From the NCBI GenBank assembly GCA_039815465.1, contig JBCBZG010000007.1, forward strand, positions 124,001 through 188,000: a DNA stretch of 64,000 nt, written 5' to 3'. The stretch comes from Shimia_B sp039815465 (lineage in GTDB: Bacteria; Pseudomonadota; Alphaproteobacteria; Rhodobacterales; Rhodobacteraceae). The position numbers were made by a program, and so were the translations under genes. Below are positions 8,406 to 16,720 of the stretch, one piece after another. The notes under the pieces are model-generated. The model saw nothing but the letters and a program-made list of their open reading frames with translations, was not told the DNA's origin and ran no database searches. Each line of letters begins with the position of its first letter. Positions within the stretch are counted from its first letter, which is position 1.

Positions 8406-9296
8406 TCAGCCAGGCGCGCGCAGGTCATCCACGTAGTTTTCCACAAACTCCGAATACCCGTTCGAGGTGGTTTTCAGATGCGCCCTGGCGTGGGCGTGAA
8501 AGGCGGGAAGCTGGTGGAACGGCACCGCCGGGTAGGCATGGTGTTCGGCGTGGTAGGGCATGTTCCACGCCAGAAATCGCACCGCGCGGTTGGTGAATGT
8601 CGTGCGGGAGTTTTCCAGCATATTGGCCACCGCCGGGCAGCGGCCATGCTCTGCGAGCAGGTAGAGCCTGAGGAACGGCTGGCCTAGGAGGACCGGGATG
8701 ATCCAGAGCCAGAGCGCCGCGGGGTTCAACAGCAGCGACAGCGCCACAAGCGCGTAGGCGCCGAGATACGCACGCGCCTCCCGCCGGATCTGGGGCAGGG
8801 CGCGCTGCGGCAGGTAGTCGGAGTTTGGCGTGCCGAACGCGTTTTCCCAGAGCACGCGTATCATGGCCCGCCAGTAGGGCACGCCGCTGACATGGGCCAG
8901 AAACCCGCGCCACGTGTCGGGCTTTGGCCCCGCAAGCTCCGGGTCGCGGTCGGGGTCGTTGGTGTGGCGGTGGTGGGCCATGTGGAAATAGTGGAACCAC
9001 TGGAACGGCAGAAGCAGCACGAGCCCCACCATATGCCCTGCGGCCGTGTTAAGCCATGGGGTTGCAAAGGGCGTCTTGTGCGTCGCCTCGTGTTCCAGCG
9101 TGAAGAGGAAGACGAGCGCGATACCGAGCGGCAGGAGTGCCGCCCACCAGAGCGGCCCGGTCCAGACCCAAACGCCCAGTGCCACGATCAGGCCTAGATG
9201 CCCCGCCAGATGCCCAAGCCCGCGCGCATCGCTTTTCCGCGTCAGCGCGCGGCGTTCTTCACGGTCGAGGGAGGCGATGAGCTCTGCGTGGTTCAT
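8406..9296 (-). CDS. Fatty acid desaturase family protein
   Basis: A 296-residue integral membrane di-iron enzyme. The three histidine boxes are intact: HEATH (near residue 70), HMAHHRHTND (near 104) and HAEHHAYP (near 253). Hydrophobic segments flank boxes one and two. The family introduces double bonds or hydroxyl groups into acyl chains or carotenoids. HAEHH with this size could also suit a beta-carotene-type or sphingolipid-type desaturase, so the substrate is open. It sits between gyrB and the lysE-recF pair on the same strand. Confidence 0.85.
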   Translation of the reverse strand: MNHAELIASLDREERRALTRKSDARGLGHLAGHLGLIVALGVWVWTGPLWWAALLPLGIALVFLFTLEHEATHKTPFATPWLNTAAGHMVGLVLLLPFQWFHYFHMAHHRHTNDPDRDPELAGPKPDTWRGFLAHVSGVPYWRAMIRVLWENAFGTPNSDYLPQRALPQIRREARAYLGAYALVALSLLLNPAALWLWIIPVLLGQPFLRLYLLAEHGRCPAVANMLENSRTTFTNRAVRFLAWNMPYHAEHHAYPAVPFHQLPAFHAHARAHLKTTSNGYSEFVENYVDDLRAPG

Positions 9297-9344
9297 GGGG
9301 CGAGCATAGGCCCAAAGCCACCAATCTTAAACCTGAGACACAGC

Positions 9345-9471
9345 GCTTCGAACAAGGCACCCGCGCGACGGGAACCGTTGCGCCGCGCCGTTCCGCCCCC
9401 GTTTTGCCAAAGGCAAACCTTTGGTTTGACGGGCGGCGCGATTGCGCCACCCCTCGGAACGGCGCTATCTG
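9345..9471 (-). repeat. Family 1 palindromic element, copy d, with extra internal hairpin
   Basis: A reverse-oriented copy. Where other copies have CCCCGTGGGGG in the central loop, this one has an inserted hairpin built on AAACC-AAAGG-TTTGCC between 9397 and 9432. Like copy e it uses GGCGCAATCGCGCC instead of the TTCG loop. Weak similarity to copy e extends on both sides to about 9301 and 9525 (CTGAGACAC / GTCTCAGG), giving longer terminal inverted repeats. It lies downstream of the lysE-type gene. Confidence 0.8.
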
Positions 9472-9543
9472 AATTAACGTTGGACGTCTCAGGTTTCCGG
9501 TCAGAGATTTTGGGGCAGCGCCGGATTTGAAGGAACCTTGCCC

Positions 9544-10164
9544 TCACGCGAAAGGAATAACCAAACCCACCCCGATAAGAAGCACGCCGGAGGCAATGTT
9601 CAAGCGCCGGAGCGCCTCGGGCGAACTCAGCAGCCTGCGCATCCGGTCGATAAACGCCCCCATCGTCAGGTTCCCCGCCAGCGGCACAACGATGGAGATC
9701 GCCACGATCGCCGCAATATCGGCGGGTGTGACTTGCGTGAGATCAAAGAACCCCGGCAGCACACCCATGTAAAACAGGATCGCTTTCGGGTTGCCGAGGA
9801 TCACGAGGAGCCCCGCGATAAACCCGGGCCACGCCCCGGGCCGCGTGAGCCTGCTGTCAGACCCCAGCGCCGCCCCCGCATTGCGGATCAGCGCGACCCC
9901 CATGAAAAGGAACATGCCCGCCGCCACCCAGCGCAGGATGTTCAGCGCGCCTTCCACCTCTTGCACCACCCAAGCAACGCCAAGGATCGCGAGGAAGGGC
10001 CAGATCGCGTCGCCCACGGTGACGCCGAGCGCCAGCGGCCAGACCCCGTGGAACCCCGACGCCATGCCCCGCGCGATCAGCGCGACCCAGACGGGCCCGG
10101 GCGTGGCAAAGAGCAGGAAGACCGCAAAGGCGTAGAGCCCGATATCGCTGGGGGTGAGCGTCAT
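9544..10164 (-). CDS. LysE family transporter
   Basis: A 206-residue inner-membrane exporter of the LysE/RhtB amino acid efflux family. It shows the typical N-terminus (LFATPGPVWVALIARG), about six hydrophobic segments and the family signature GNPKAILFYMGVLPGF. The exported substrate is unknown. The ATG at 10164 overlaps the recF stop codon by four bases (ATGA), so translation is probably coupled to recF. A longer frame to 10287 lies inside recF and is rejected. Confidence 0.88.
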   Translation of the reverse strand: MTLTPSDIGLYAFAVFLLFATPGPVWVALIARGMASGFHGVWPLALGVTVGDAIWPFLAILGVAWVVQEVEGALNILRWVAAGMFLFMGVALIRNAGAALGSDSRLTRPGAWPGFIAGLLVILGNPKAILFYMGVLPGFFDLTQVTPADIAAIVAISIVVPLAGNLTMGAFIDRMRRLLSSPEALRRLNIASGVLLIGVGLVIPFA

Positions 10165-11246
10165 GCGGCCACGACCTCCGACTGGCCAGCTACCTCGCGC
10201 ACCTCGTAGCGCTGGGCGCGGTCGCCGAGGGCTGCGAAATGCTCCGGCCCCGTGCCGGTCATCCAGGCCTGTGCGCCGAGCGCGCAAATCTCGTCATAAA
10301 GCGCCGCCTGGCGCGCGGCATCGAGATGGGCTGCGACCTCATCGAGCAACAGGAGCGGAGGCGACCCGATGTCAGCCGCCAAGGCCCGCCCATTGGCGAG
10401 GATGAGCGAGACGAGCAGCGCCTTCTGCTCCCCCGTGGAGGCCTTGCGCGCGGGGATCCCTTTGGCCGCGTAGCTCCCGACAAGATCCACCCGATGCGGC
10501 CCGATAAGCGTGCGCCCCGCGGCCAGATCGCGCCTGCGCGTGTCCTGCCAGGTCGCGGCCAGCGCCTCTGCCGTTTCGGGCAAATCGACCTCCGCATGGT
10601 CGAGCGTCAAATCCGCCACCGGAAACGCCGTCTGAGCCGCCGCTTGGGCCGCGAGCACTGCGGACAGCGCTTGGTCCCGCGCGGCGATGATGGCGGCCCC
10701 GGCCTCCGCCATCTGCGCCTCGAGCGCACGGTACCAGGCGGGGTCGCTCACTTGATCTTTGAGCAGGCGGTTCCGCTCCCGCATGGCCTTTTCGTAGCTC
10801 AGCGTTGCCTCCCCATGGGCGGGCACGAGGCTGAGCGTCATGCGGTCGAGAAACCGCCGCCGCCCTTCCGCCCCTTCGATCCAGAGCCGGTCCATGGCGG
10901 GGATGAGCCAGATGACGCGAACGAGCGACCCCAGCGCCACCTGCGTGGCGGCCTTGCCATCCACACGCACCTGTCGCGCGGCGCCGCCTTCGGACCAAGT
11001 CTCGATCTCATGGCCTGCTACCTCAGCGCGCACCTTCCACCCCAGCGCATCGGGCTGGCGGGTCACCTCCTCCGCCGAGGCGCGCCGCATCCCGCGGCCG
11101 GGCGACAAGAGCGACACTGCTTCCAGCACATTGGTTTTGCCCGCTCCGTTTGCGCCAAACAGCACCACTGGCCGCCCATCCAGCGCCATGCGCGCCACCT
11201 TGTGCGAGCGGAAATGGGACAGCGTCAGATGCTCAACACAAAGCAC
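10161..11246 (-). CDS. recF: DNA replication and repair protein RecF
   Basis: A 361-residue SMC-like ATPase that binds gapped DNA and, with RecO and RecR, loads RecA at stalled forks. Walker A GANGAGKTNVLEA is at 32-44. The signature region is GEQKALLVSLILANG, and Walker B is PLLLLDEVAAHLD. The length is normal. It lies 68 bp downstream of the dnaN stop on the same strand, matching the common dnaA-dnaN-recF order, and a small family 2 repeat fragment is wedged between dnaN and recF. Confidence 0.97.
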   Translation of the reverse strand: MLCVEHLTLSHFRSHKVARMALDGRPVVLFGANGAGKTNVLEAVSLLSPGRGMRRASAEEVTRQPDALGWKVRAEVAGHEIETWSEGGAARQVRVDGKAATQVALGSLVRVIWLIPAMDRLWIEGAEGRRRFLDRMTLSLVPAHGEATLSYEKAMRERNRLLKDQVSDPAWYRALEAQMAEAGAAIIAARDQALSAVLAAQAAAQTAFPVADLTLDHAEVDLPETAEALAATWQDTRRRDLAAGRTLIGPHRVDLVGSYAAKGIPARKASTGEQKALLVSLILANGRALAADIGSPPLLLLDEVAAHLDAARQAALYDEICALGAQAWMTGTGPEHFAALGDRAQRYEVREVAGQSEVVAA

Positions 11247-11257
11247 CGCCCCGCCCC

Positions 11258-11320
11258 TTTCTTATGTCCAAAATAACTTCCGCCGGAGGCATCCGGCATT
11301 TGCCACACGCGGTGTCAGAC
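11258..11320 (-). repeat. Family 2 repeat fragment between dnaN and recF
   Basis: It contains CTTTCTTATGTCCAAAATAA, a variant of the recurring CTTTCTTTCGTCCAAAAATA module, followed by CTTCCGCCGGAGGCATCC. The same module pair occurs at 33.7, 36.4, 36.6 and 40.4 kb. Here it occupies the whole dnaN-recF spacer. Confidence 0.6.
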
Positions 11321-12433
11321 CCGCATGGGCATGACGACATACACGGCGCTTTCATCATTGCCCTCACGCATGAGCGTGGGGTCACCTGCGGAGTTAAAGA
11401 GAAACACCGCATTCTCGCGATCCACCTGGCTCGCGATTTCGAGCAGGTATTTTGCGTTGAACCCGATCTCGAGCTTCTCATCGCCATAGGCGACGCCCAG
11501 CTCCTCCTCCGCCGCGCCGCTATCGGGGGCGTTGACGGACAGCATCAGGCGGTCCTCGTCGAGCTGCAGTTTCACGGCGCGGGAGCGCTCGGACGAAACG
11601 GTCGCCACCCGGTCCACGGCCTGCGCGAATTCGGCGGCGTCGACTTCCAGCTTGCGGGTGTTTCCGGTGGGGATGACGCGCATGTAGTCGGGGAAGGTGC
11701 CGTCGATGACCTTGGACGTCAGCGTGACCTTTTCCGTGGCAAAGCGGACCTTGGTTTCGCTCACGCTCACGGCGATCTGGGCGTCGTCGTCTTCCAGCAG
11801 CTTGCGCAGCTCGCCCACGGTCTTGCGGGGTACGATGACGCCGGGCATTTCTTCTGCGCCGCCGGGCAGGTCCGCGTCGATCCGCGCAAGTCGGTGCCCA
11901 TCGGTGGCCACGCAGCGCAGCACGCGCCCGCCTGCGGCCTCGGCCACATGCATGTAGACGCCGTTCAGGTAATAGCGCGTCTCCTCGGTCGAGATCGCGA
12001 ACTTGGATTTGTCAAAGAGGCGGCGGAGCACAGGCGCCGCGCAGCCAAAGTTCGACGCGTATTCGGAGGAGGTCATCACGGGGAAGTCCTCCTTGGGCAG
12101 GGTCGCGAGGTTGAAATTCGACCGCCCGGCTTCCACCGTCAGCCGCCCGCGGGTGCCGTCATCCGACAGGCTCACCAGCGCGCCGTCGGGCAGTTTGCGG
12201 ACAATTTCATGCAGCGTCACGGCGCTGACGGTTGTGGCGCCCGCGCGTTCGACCATGGCGTCCGCACGGTCCACGACCTCGATATCCAGATCGGTGGCGC
12301 GGAACGACACGCCGCTTTCATCCGCCTCGATCAGGACGTTGGCGAGGATCGGGATCGTGTTGCGGCGTTCCACAACAGACTGGGCTTGAGACACCGCTTT
12401 GAGCAGGATGCCGCGTTCGATGCTGAGCTTCAT
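11315..12433 (-). CDS. dnaN: DNA polymerase III beta sliding clamp
   Basis: A 372-residue clamp forming the processivity ring of the replicase. The N-terminus MKLSIERGILLKAVSQAQSV and RRNTIPILANVLIEA are canonical. Three clamp domains of about 120 residues follow, ending in DESAVYVVMPMRV, a typical clamp terminus. The ATG at 12433 is chosen over an upstream one at 12457 on homology grounds. It lies 116 bp downstream of dnaA on the same strand. Confidence 0.97.
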   Translation of the reverse strand: MKLSIERGILLKAVSQAQSVVERRNTIPILANVLIEADESGVSFRATDLDIEVVDRADAMVERAGATTVSAVTLHEIVRKLPDGALVSLSDDGTRGRLTVEAGRSNFNLATLPKEDFPVMTSSEYASNFGCAAPVLRRLFDKSKFAISTEETRYYLNGVYMHVAEAAGGRVLRCVATDGHRLARIDADLPGGAEEMPGVIVPRKTVGELRKLLEDDDAQIAVSVSETKVRFATEKVTLTSKVIDGTFPDYMRVIPTGNTRKLEVDAAEFAQAVDRVATVSSERSRAVKLQLDEDRLMLSVNAPDSGAAEEELGVAYGDEKLEIGFNAKYLLEIASQVDRENAVFLFNSAGDPTLMREGNDESAVYVVMPMRV

Positions 12434-12549
12434 GACCTTCTCCGTCCCCACCGTCACTGGCCCGGGGCGCGGGCCTCCGGGGTTGCGAGCCTACTGGCAA
12501 TGATGGGGTGCACAAGCCTTTTTGCGCCTTGGGAGGCGCGAAAGGCGCT

Positions 12550-13899
12550 TTATGCCTCCAATGCGCGCCGTAGCCGTTCGAGATCGTCGGCCATCTGGCT
12601 GTCTTCGGCCATGAGCTCCTCGATCTTACGTACGCCGTGCATAATGGTGGTGTGGTCGCGGCCCCCGAAACGGCGGGCGATGTCGGGCAGGCTGCGGGTG
12701 GTGAGCCGCTTGGATAGGAACATCGCGATCTGGCGCGGGCGCGCGAGGTTGCGGTTGCGTTTCGGGCCCAGCATGTCCGACAGGCGGATGTTGTAGTGGT
12801 CGGCCACGGTGCGCTGGATTTCCTCGACGGTGGTTTTGCGGTCCGAAGCGCGCAGCACGTCAGCCAGGCATTCCTGCGTCAGCTCCTGATTGATTTCCCG
12901 CCCCACAAGGGACGCAAAAGCAAAGAGCCGCGTCAGCGCGCCTTCGAGCACGCGGACATTGTTGGAAATCTTGTGTGCCAGGTAGTCGAGCACGCCGTTT
13001 TCGATGCTGAGCTCAGGGTAGCTTTGGCGGTAATGTTCGGCCTTGGCCTGCAGGATGCCCAGGCGCAGTTCGAAATCGGTCGGGTGGAGGTCGACCACCA
13101 GGCCCGATTGCAAGCGGCTGGCGATGCGATCGTCGAGATGCTGGATGTCGACGGGCGCGCGGTCGGCGGATAGGATGATTTTCTTGCCCTGGTCGATAAG
13201 CGCGTTGAAGGTGTGAAAGAACTCCTCCTGCGTGGAGTCCTTGCCCGCCAGGAACTGCACGTCATCGACGATGAGCACATCGGCGGCGCGGAATTGCAGT
13301 TTGAAATCGATCATCTTGCGCTCGCGGAGCGCCTGGATGAAGCGGTACATGAATTGTTCGGCGGATAGGAACACGACGTTGAGCTCGGGACGGCGTTCCT
13401 GAATTTCCCAGGCGATGGCCTGCATCAGGTGCGTTTTGCCCAGCCCCACGCCACCATAGAGAAAGAGCGGGTTAAAGGTGACGGCGTCGTCTTCGGCCAC
13501 GCGTTTGGCGGCGGCAAAGGCCATCTGGTTGGGCTTGCCCACCACGAAGTTGTCAAAGGTGAAGCGCGGGTCGAGGCGCGCGCCCGGCAGATCGACGAGC
13601 GTGTCAGCCTCTGCCGCTGGTTTTGCCTTTGGGGCTGCGGGTTTCATCACGACGCCTGTGGTGACGGCAAAGGACAGACGGTCCACGGGCACGCCATGGG
13701 CGCGGAGCCCGCCCACGATGTGGTCGCCAAAGTTCCGGTCCACATAAGTGCCAACATAGGCCGTGGGCGCCAGGAAATTGGCCACGCCATCCTCGGCGCA
13801 GTCGAATTCCAAAGGTTCGATCCAAGAGGAAAACGCGCTCGGTCCCACTGATTTTCTCAGCCCCTGCCGAACGATGCCCCATGCCTCGTGTTGCGTCAT
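12550..13899 (-). CDS. dnaA: Chromosomal replication initiator DnaA
   Basis: A 449-residue AAA+ initiator that binds DnaA boxes and opens oriC. The N-terminal domain starts MTQHEAWGIVRQGLRKSVG. Walker A GGVGLGKTHLMQ is near 148, Walker B VLIVDDVQFLAG near 207, and the DNA-binding helix-turn-helix signature GGRDHTTIMHGVRKI near 410. A linker rich in Lys, Ala and Pro (near 95-115) separates domains I and III. A frame 53 codons longer exists, but the extension looks non-coding and the family starts at MTQHE-like sequence, so 13899 is used. Confidence 0.98.
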   Translation of the reverse strand: MTQHEAWGIVRQGLRKSVGPSAFSSWIEPLEFDCAEDGVANFLAPTAYVGTYVDRNFGDHIVGGLRAHGVPVDRLSFAVTTGVVMKPAAPKAKPAAEADTLVDLPGARLDPRFTFDNFVVGKPNQMAFAAAKRVAEDDAVTFNPLFLYGGVGLGKTHLMQAIAWEIQERRPELNVVFLSAEQFMYRFIQALRERKMIDFKLQFRAADVLIVDDVQFLAGKDSTQEEFFHTFNALIDQGKKIILSADRAPVDIQHLDDRIASRLQSGLVVDLHPTDFELRLGILQAKAEHYRQSYPELSIENGVLDYLAHKISNNVRVLEGALTRLFAFASLVGREINQELTQECLADVLRASDRKTTVEEIQRTVADHYNIRLSDMLGPKRNRNLARPRQIAMFLSKRLTTRSLPDIARRFGGRDHTTIMHGVRKIEELMAEDSQMADDLERLRRALEA

Positions 13900-14180
13900 T
13901 ATATCTTTGCCCCAGTCTCTGTGCCCCCTTTGCGGGGCGGTCTCTCGTTTCGAGAGTGTGCTTAGGCAAAGCTCTATGGCTGCGTGCCCCCACACGCATG
14001 ACGCATCGGCAACAATGCGTTTGGACTTATAATGTCCACCACGGCTGTTTTCGGACACGGGACTGACCTGCGGCGCAGATACCGCTCAACCGTGGATTGC
14101 ACGATTGTGATCAGCCAGGCGAAAAAACGCAAAAAACGAGTGGAATTCAGCGGTTTTTCGTCTGTGTCCCCCCAGACAAC

Positions 14181-14255
14181 GACTCTCTGAGAGCCATTTA
14201 AGGTGAGCGGCTTGAACGCTTCAACACCTCAATTCACTTGACTCACCAAAGAATC
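14181..14255. promoter_or_regulatory. Cluster of three GANTC sites upstream of dnaA
   Basis: GACTC at 14181, GACTC at 14240 and GAATC at 14251 lie within 75 bp of the dnaA leader. GANTC is the CcrM methylation site, and in Caulobacter its methylation state controls dnaA transcription. Whether it works this way here is inference. The rest of the 461-bp leader (13900-14360) shows A-tracts near 14131-14145 but no clear DnaA-box cluster. Confidence 0.35.
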
Positions 14256-14285
14256 TCTCGCGCCAAGTTTCGAGGCTGCGAACGT

Positions 14286-14310
14286 AAAAAACGCCGCGAT
14301 GCGGCGTTTC
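14286..14310 (-). terminator. Rho-independent terminator of rpsT
   Basis: On the minus strand the stem AAACGCCGC-ATC-GCGGCGTTT is followed by TTT. It lies 51 bp past the rpsT stop codon and separates rpsT transcription from dnaA. Confidence 0.8.
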
Positions 14311-14360
14311 AGAATTTTCTCTTTTTCTCAGCAGACTTGGCTGAAACCGCGCGGGGCGGC

Positions 14361-14624
14361 TTAGCTCATCGCCTTTACGCGGGCGGCGAGGCGCGACATT
14401 TTCCGCGCGGCGGTGTTCTTGTGGTAAACGCCTTTGGTGACGCCGCGCATCAGTTCGGGCTGGGCGGTTTTCAGCGCGTCTTTGGCTGCGGCCGAGTCGC
14501 CGGATGCAATGGCTTCTTCGACTTTGCGCAGGTGGGTGCGAATGCGGGAGCGGCGGGCCTTGTTGACGGCTGTGCGAGCTTCGGCCTGGCGGGCGCGCTT
14601 TTTGGACTGTGGCGTATTGGCCAT
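14361..14624 (-). CDS. rpsT: 30S ribosomal protein S20
   Basis: An 87-residue basic protein binding 16S rRNA in the small subunit. The N-terminus MANTPQSKKRARQAEAR and the C-terminus AARKMSRLAARVKAM are typical of S20. GGGACACC precedes the ATG. It stands upstream of dnaA on the same strand, a neighbourhood conserved in alphaproteobacteria, and ends at a clear terminator. Confidence 0.97.
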   Translation of the reverse strand: MANTPQSKKRARQAEARTAVNKARRSRIRTHLRKVEEAIASGDSAAAKDALKTAQPELMRGVTKGVYHKNTAARKMSRLAARVKAMS

Positions 14625-14792
14625 GGGTGGTGTCCCTTTCGTGGGCTCAGTTCATAGGTTTCGCGTCGCGTGAACTGCCCACCGGAACGTCGGTCGCCGG
14701 GACGATTCGAGCCAAAGCGGGCCACACGCGCATGTCAGATTGCGGGCGTATAGGCGGAAGATGTTCGCCGTGCAAGAGCCGAGCGGCGTGCT
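14625..14792. other. rpsT promoter-side spacer
   Basis: A 168-bp stretch between the rpsT start and the family 3 repeat that must include the rpsT promoter. I see no confident -35/-10 pair and no open reading frame that resembles a protein. Confidence 0.4.
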
Positions 14793-15053
14793 GGCGCGGA
14801 ATCAAGTCGAAGCCGCCGCGCCCCCGGCGGGCCGCCCCCCGGCACGTCGGGGTGGCCACCCCGAGCATCGCTCCAAGCTTGGAGCCATACCGCCACCATA
14901 AAGTGCCCCGCACAATCGCCGCGCCGACGCACCGCGGCCCGCTGGGCGCGCTCAGTTTGCGCTTTGACCGCCGCCCACTGAGGGGCAGACGCATTTTCCA
15001 AAGAAAATGCTGCCGAAAGGTACAAGCCGACGCACCGCCGCCTGTCGGTGGCG
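14793..15053 (+). repeat. Family 3 repeat, copy i, plus adjoining palindromes
   Basis: The core 14793-14955 has GGCGCGGAATCAAGTCGAAG, GGCGGGCCGCCCCCCGG, CACCATAAAGTGCCCC and GACGCACCGCGGCCC, matching copies at 27.2 and 48.6 kb. The following 100 bp carries a further hairpin, GCATTTTC-CAAA-GAAAATGC (14991-15010), and a second ACGCACCG motif. The whole block ends three bases from the enoyl-CoA hydratase stop. Confidence 0.75.
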
Positions 15054-15055
15054 CG

Positions 15056-15832
15056 CTACCGATCCCGGAAATCTGGCTCCCGCTTGGCCACGAACGCCTC
15101 CATCCCCTCGGTCTGGTCCTCGGTGGCAAAGAGGGAGTGGAAAAGGCGCCGTTCGAACAGCAGCCCTTCGCGCAGGGTGGTCTCGTAGCTGCGGTTCACC
15201 GCCTCTTTGGCGGCCATGACGGAGGGCATGGATTTCTCCGCGATCTTTTCGGCGGCCCCGCGTGCTTCGTGCAGGAGCCGGTCGACCGGGACCACGCGGC
15301 TCACAAGCCCGTTGCGCTCCGCCTCTGCGGCATCCATGAAGCGGCCTGTCAGGTGCATGTCCATGGATTTCGATTTGCCGACGAAGCGTGTCAGGCGCTG
15401 GGACCCGCCGATGCCAGCGATGACGCCCAGATTGATCTCCGGCTGGCCGAACTTGGCGTTTTCCGCGCAGATGATGAAGTCGCACATCATGGCGAGCTCG
15501 CAACCCCCGCCCAGCGCGTAGCCCGCCACGGCGGCGATGATGGGTTTGCGAATGCGCAGGATGTCGTCGATTTCCTCCGCGAACATGTCCTGGGTGAAGA
15601 CATCGACGAAGCTCTTCTTCGCCATCTCAGAGATATCCGCCCCCGCCGCAAACGCCCGCTCCGAGCCCGTCAGGATGATTACGCGCACCATCTTGTTGGC
15701 TTCTGCCGCTTTGATCGCGGTCGTGAGCTCGGTCAGCAGCTGCGCGCTGATCGCATTCAGCGCCTCGGGCCGGTTGAGCGTAATCGTCGCGATGTGATCG
15801 TCGACGTCATAAAGGATGGTCTCGTAGGCCAT
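15056..15832 (-). CDS. Enoyl-CoA hydratase
   Basis: A 258-residue crotonase-fold enzyme hydrating trans-2-enoyl-CoA in beta-oxidation. Motifs: NRPEALNAIS, oxyanion-hole segment AFAAGADISEM, GGGCELAMMCD, and the catalytic Glu region FGQPEINLGVIAGIGGSQRL containing both Glu residues expected of a true hydratase. GGGGAG lies upstream of the ATG. It sits between mutM (upstream, 36 bp) and rpsT, the usual alphaproteobacterial order. The C-terminus FVAKREPDFRDR is standard. Confidence 0.94.
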   Translation of the reverse strand: MAYETILYDVDDHIATITLNRPEALNAISAQLLTELTTAIKAAEANKMVRVIILTGSERAFAAGADISEMAKKSFVDVFTQDMFAEEIDDILRIRKPIIAAVAGYALGGGCELAMMCDFIICAENAKFGQPEINLGVIAGIGGSQRLTRFVGKSKSMDMHLTGRFMDAAEAERNGLVSRVVPVDRLLHEARGAAEKIAEKSMPSVMAAKEAVNRSYETTLREGLLFERRLFHSLFATEDQTEGMEAFVAKREPDFRDR

Positions 15833-15868
15833 GGCGGTCTCCCCTTGCGGCAGCTGCGGGTTAATGTG

Positions 15869-16720
15869 TCATCTTTGGCAGGTGGGGCAATAGAAACTGG
15901 AGCGGCCCGATTGCACGATGCGTGTGACGGTGCCCCCGCAACTATGGCGCGTGCAGGGCGCGCTCTCGCGGTCGTAGACGCGAAAGGTGTGCTGGAAATA
16001 CCCAAGCTCCCCATCGGCCTGGCGGTAGTCGCGCAGGCTCGACCCGCCGGCCTCGATCGCCTCGCTCAGCACCTCGCGGATGAGGGGGACGAGCGCACCG
16101 GCGCGCGCGGCGCTCAGGTTGCCCGCCTTGCGCTTGGGCGAGATCCCCGCGCGGAAGAGCACCTCACAGACGTAGATATTGCCGAGCCCGGCGACGATCT
16201 TCTGATCCAGAAGCGCGGATTTGATAGGTGTGTTTCGGCCTTTGAGCTTGGCGGCAAGGTAGGTCTCATTGAACGCGTTCCCCAGCGGCTCGGGACCGAG
16301 TGTCGTTACGAGCCAATGCGCCTCGATCCCTGCGCTGGGCCACAGGTCCATATGCCCGAACCGCCGCGCATCGTTAAAGGTGATGCGCGCCCCGTTTTCC
16401 ATATGCAGCACCACGTGGTCATGCTTCGCAGGTGCCGGGTGGTCGTGGTAGAACCCGCCAACCTCCGCCCCCGAAATCAGCATCCGCCCCGACATGCCGA
16501 GGTGAATGAGGAGCGTTTCGCCGCTGCTGAGCTCGGCGAGGATGTATTTAGACCGCCGCGCAAGGCGCACCACCCGCTGGCCGGTCAGTCGCTCTGCCAT
16601 CCGGTCGGGCAAGGGCCAGCGGAGATCAGGGCGGTTCACATCGGCCTGCGTGATCACCTGCCCCTCCATCACCGGGAGGAGCCCGCGGCGGACCGTTTCA
16701 ACCTCGGGCAGTTCAGGCAT
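15869..16720 (-). CDS. mutM: Formamidopyrimidine-DNA glycosylase (bifunctional AP lyase)
   Basis: A 283-residue base-excision enzyme removing 8-oxoguanine and formamidopyrimidines. The start MPELPEVETVRRGL gives the catalytic Pro2 and Glu3 after Met removal. Lys near residue 58 (ARRSKYIL) fits the conserved beta-elimination lysine. The C-terminal zinc finger CTRHSCGGTVT...FYCPTCQR is intact. The ATG overlaps the stop of the upstream membrane-protein gene by 8 bp, so the two are likely co-transcribed. Confidence 0.97.
   Translation of the reverse strand: MPELPEVETVRRGLLPVMEGQVITQADVNRPDLRWPLPDRMAERLTGQRVVRLARRSKYILAELSSGETLLIHLGMSGRMLISGAEVGGFYHDHPAPAKHDHVVLHMENGARITFNDARRFGHMDLWPSAGIEAHWLVTTLGPEPLGNAFNETYLAAKLKGRNTPIKSALLDQKIVAGLGNIYVCEVLFRAGISPKRKAGNLSAARAGALVPLIREVLSEAIEAGGSSLRDYRQADGELGYFQHTFRVYDRESAPCTRHSCGGTVTRIVQSGRSSFYCPTCQR

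Noticed and set aside
12434..12549. Hairpin between dnaA and dnaN as rho-independent terminator
   Set aside because: GCGCCT/AGGCGC can pair but there is no U-tract on the minus strand; dnaA and dnaN are probably co-transcribed.
11150..12796. Open frame of 548 codons antisense to dnaN
   Set aside because: It runs across dnaN and the dnaA end with low-complexity, His/Arg-rich translation, as expected for a shadow of a GC-rich gene.
13900..14360. Possible oriC next to dnaA
   Set aside because: I looked for DnaA boxes of the TTATCCACA type on both strands and found no cluster, only weak partial matches.
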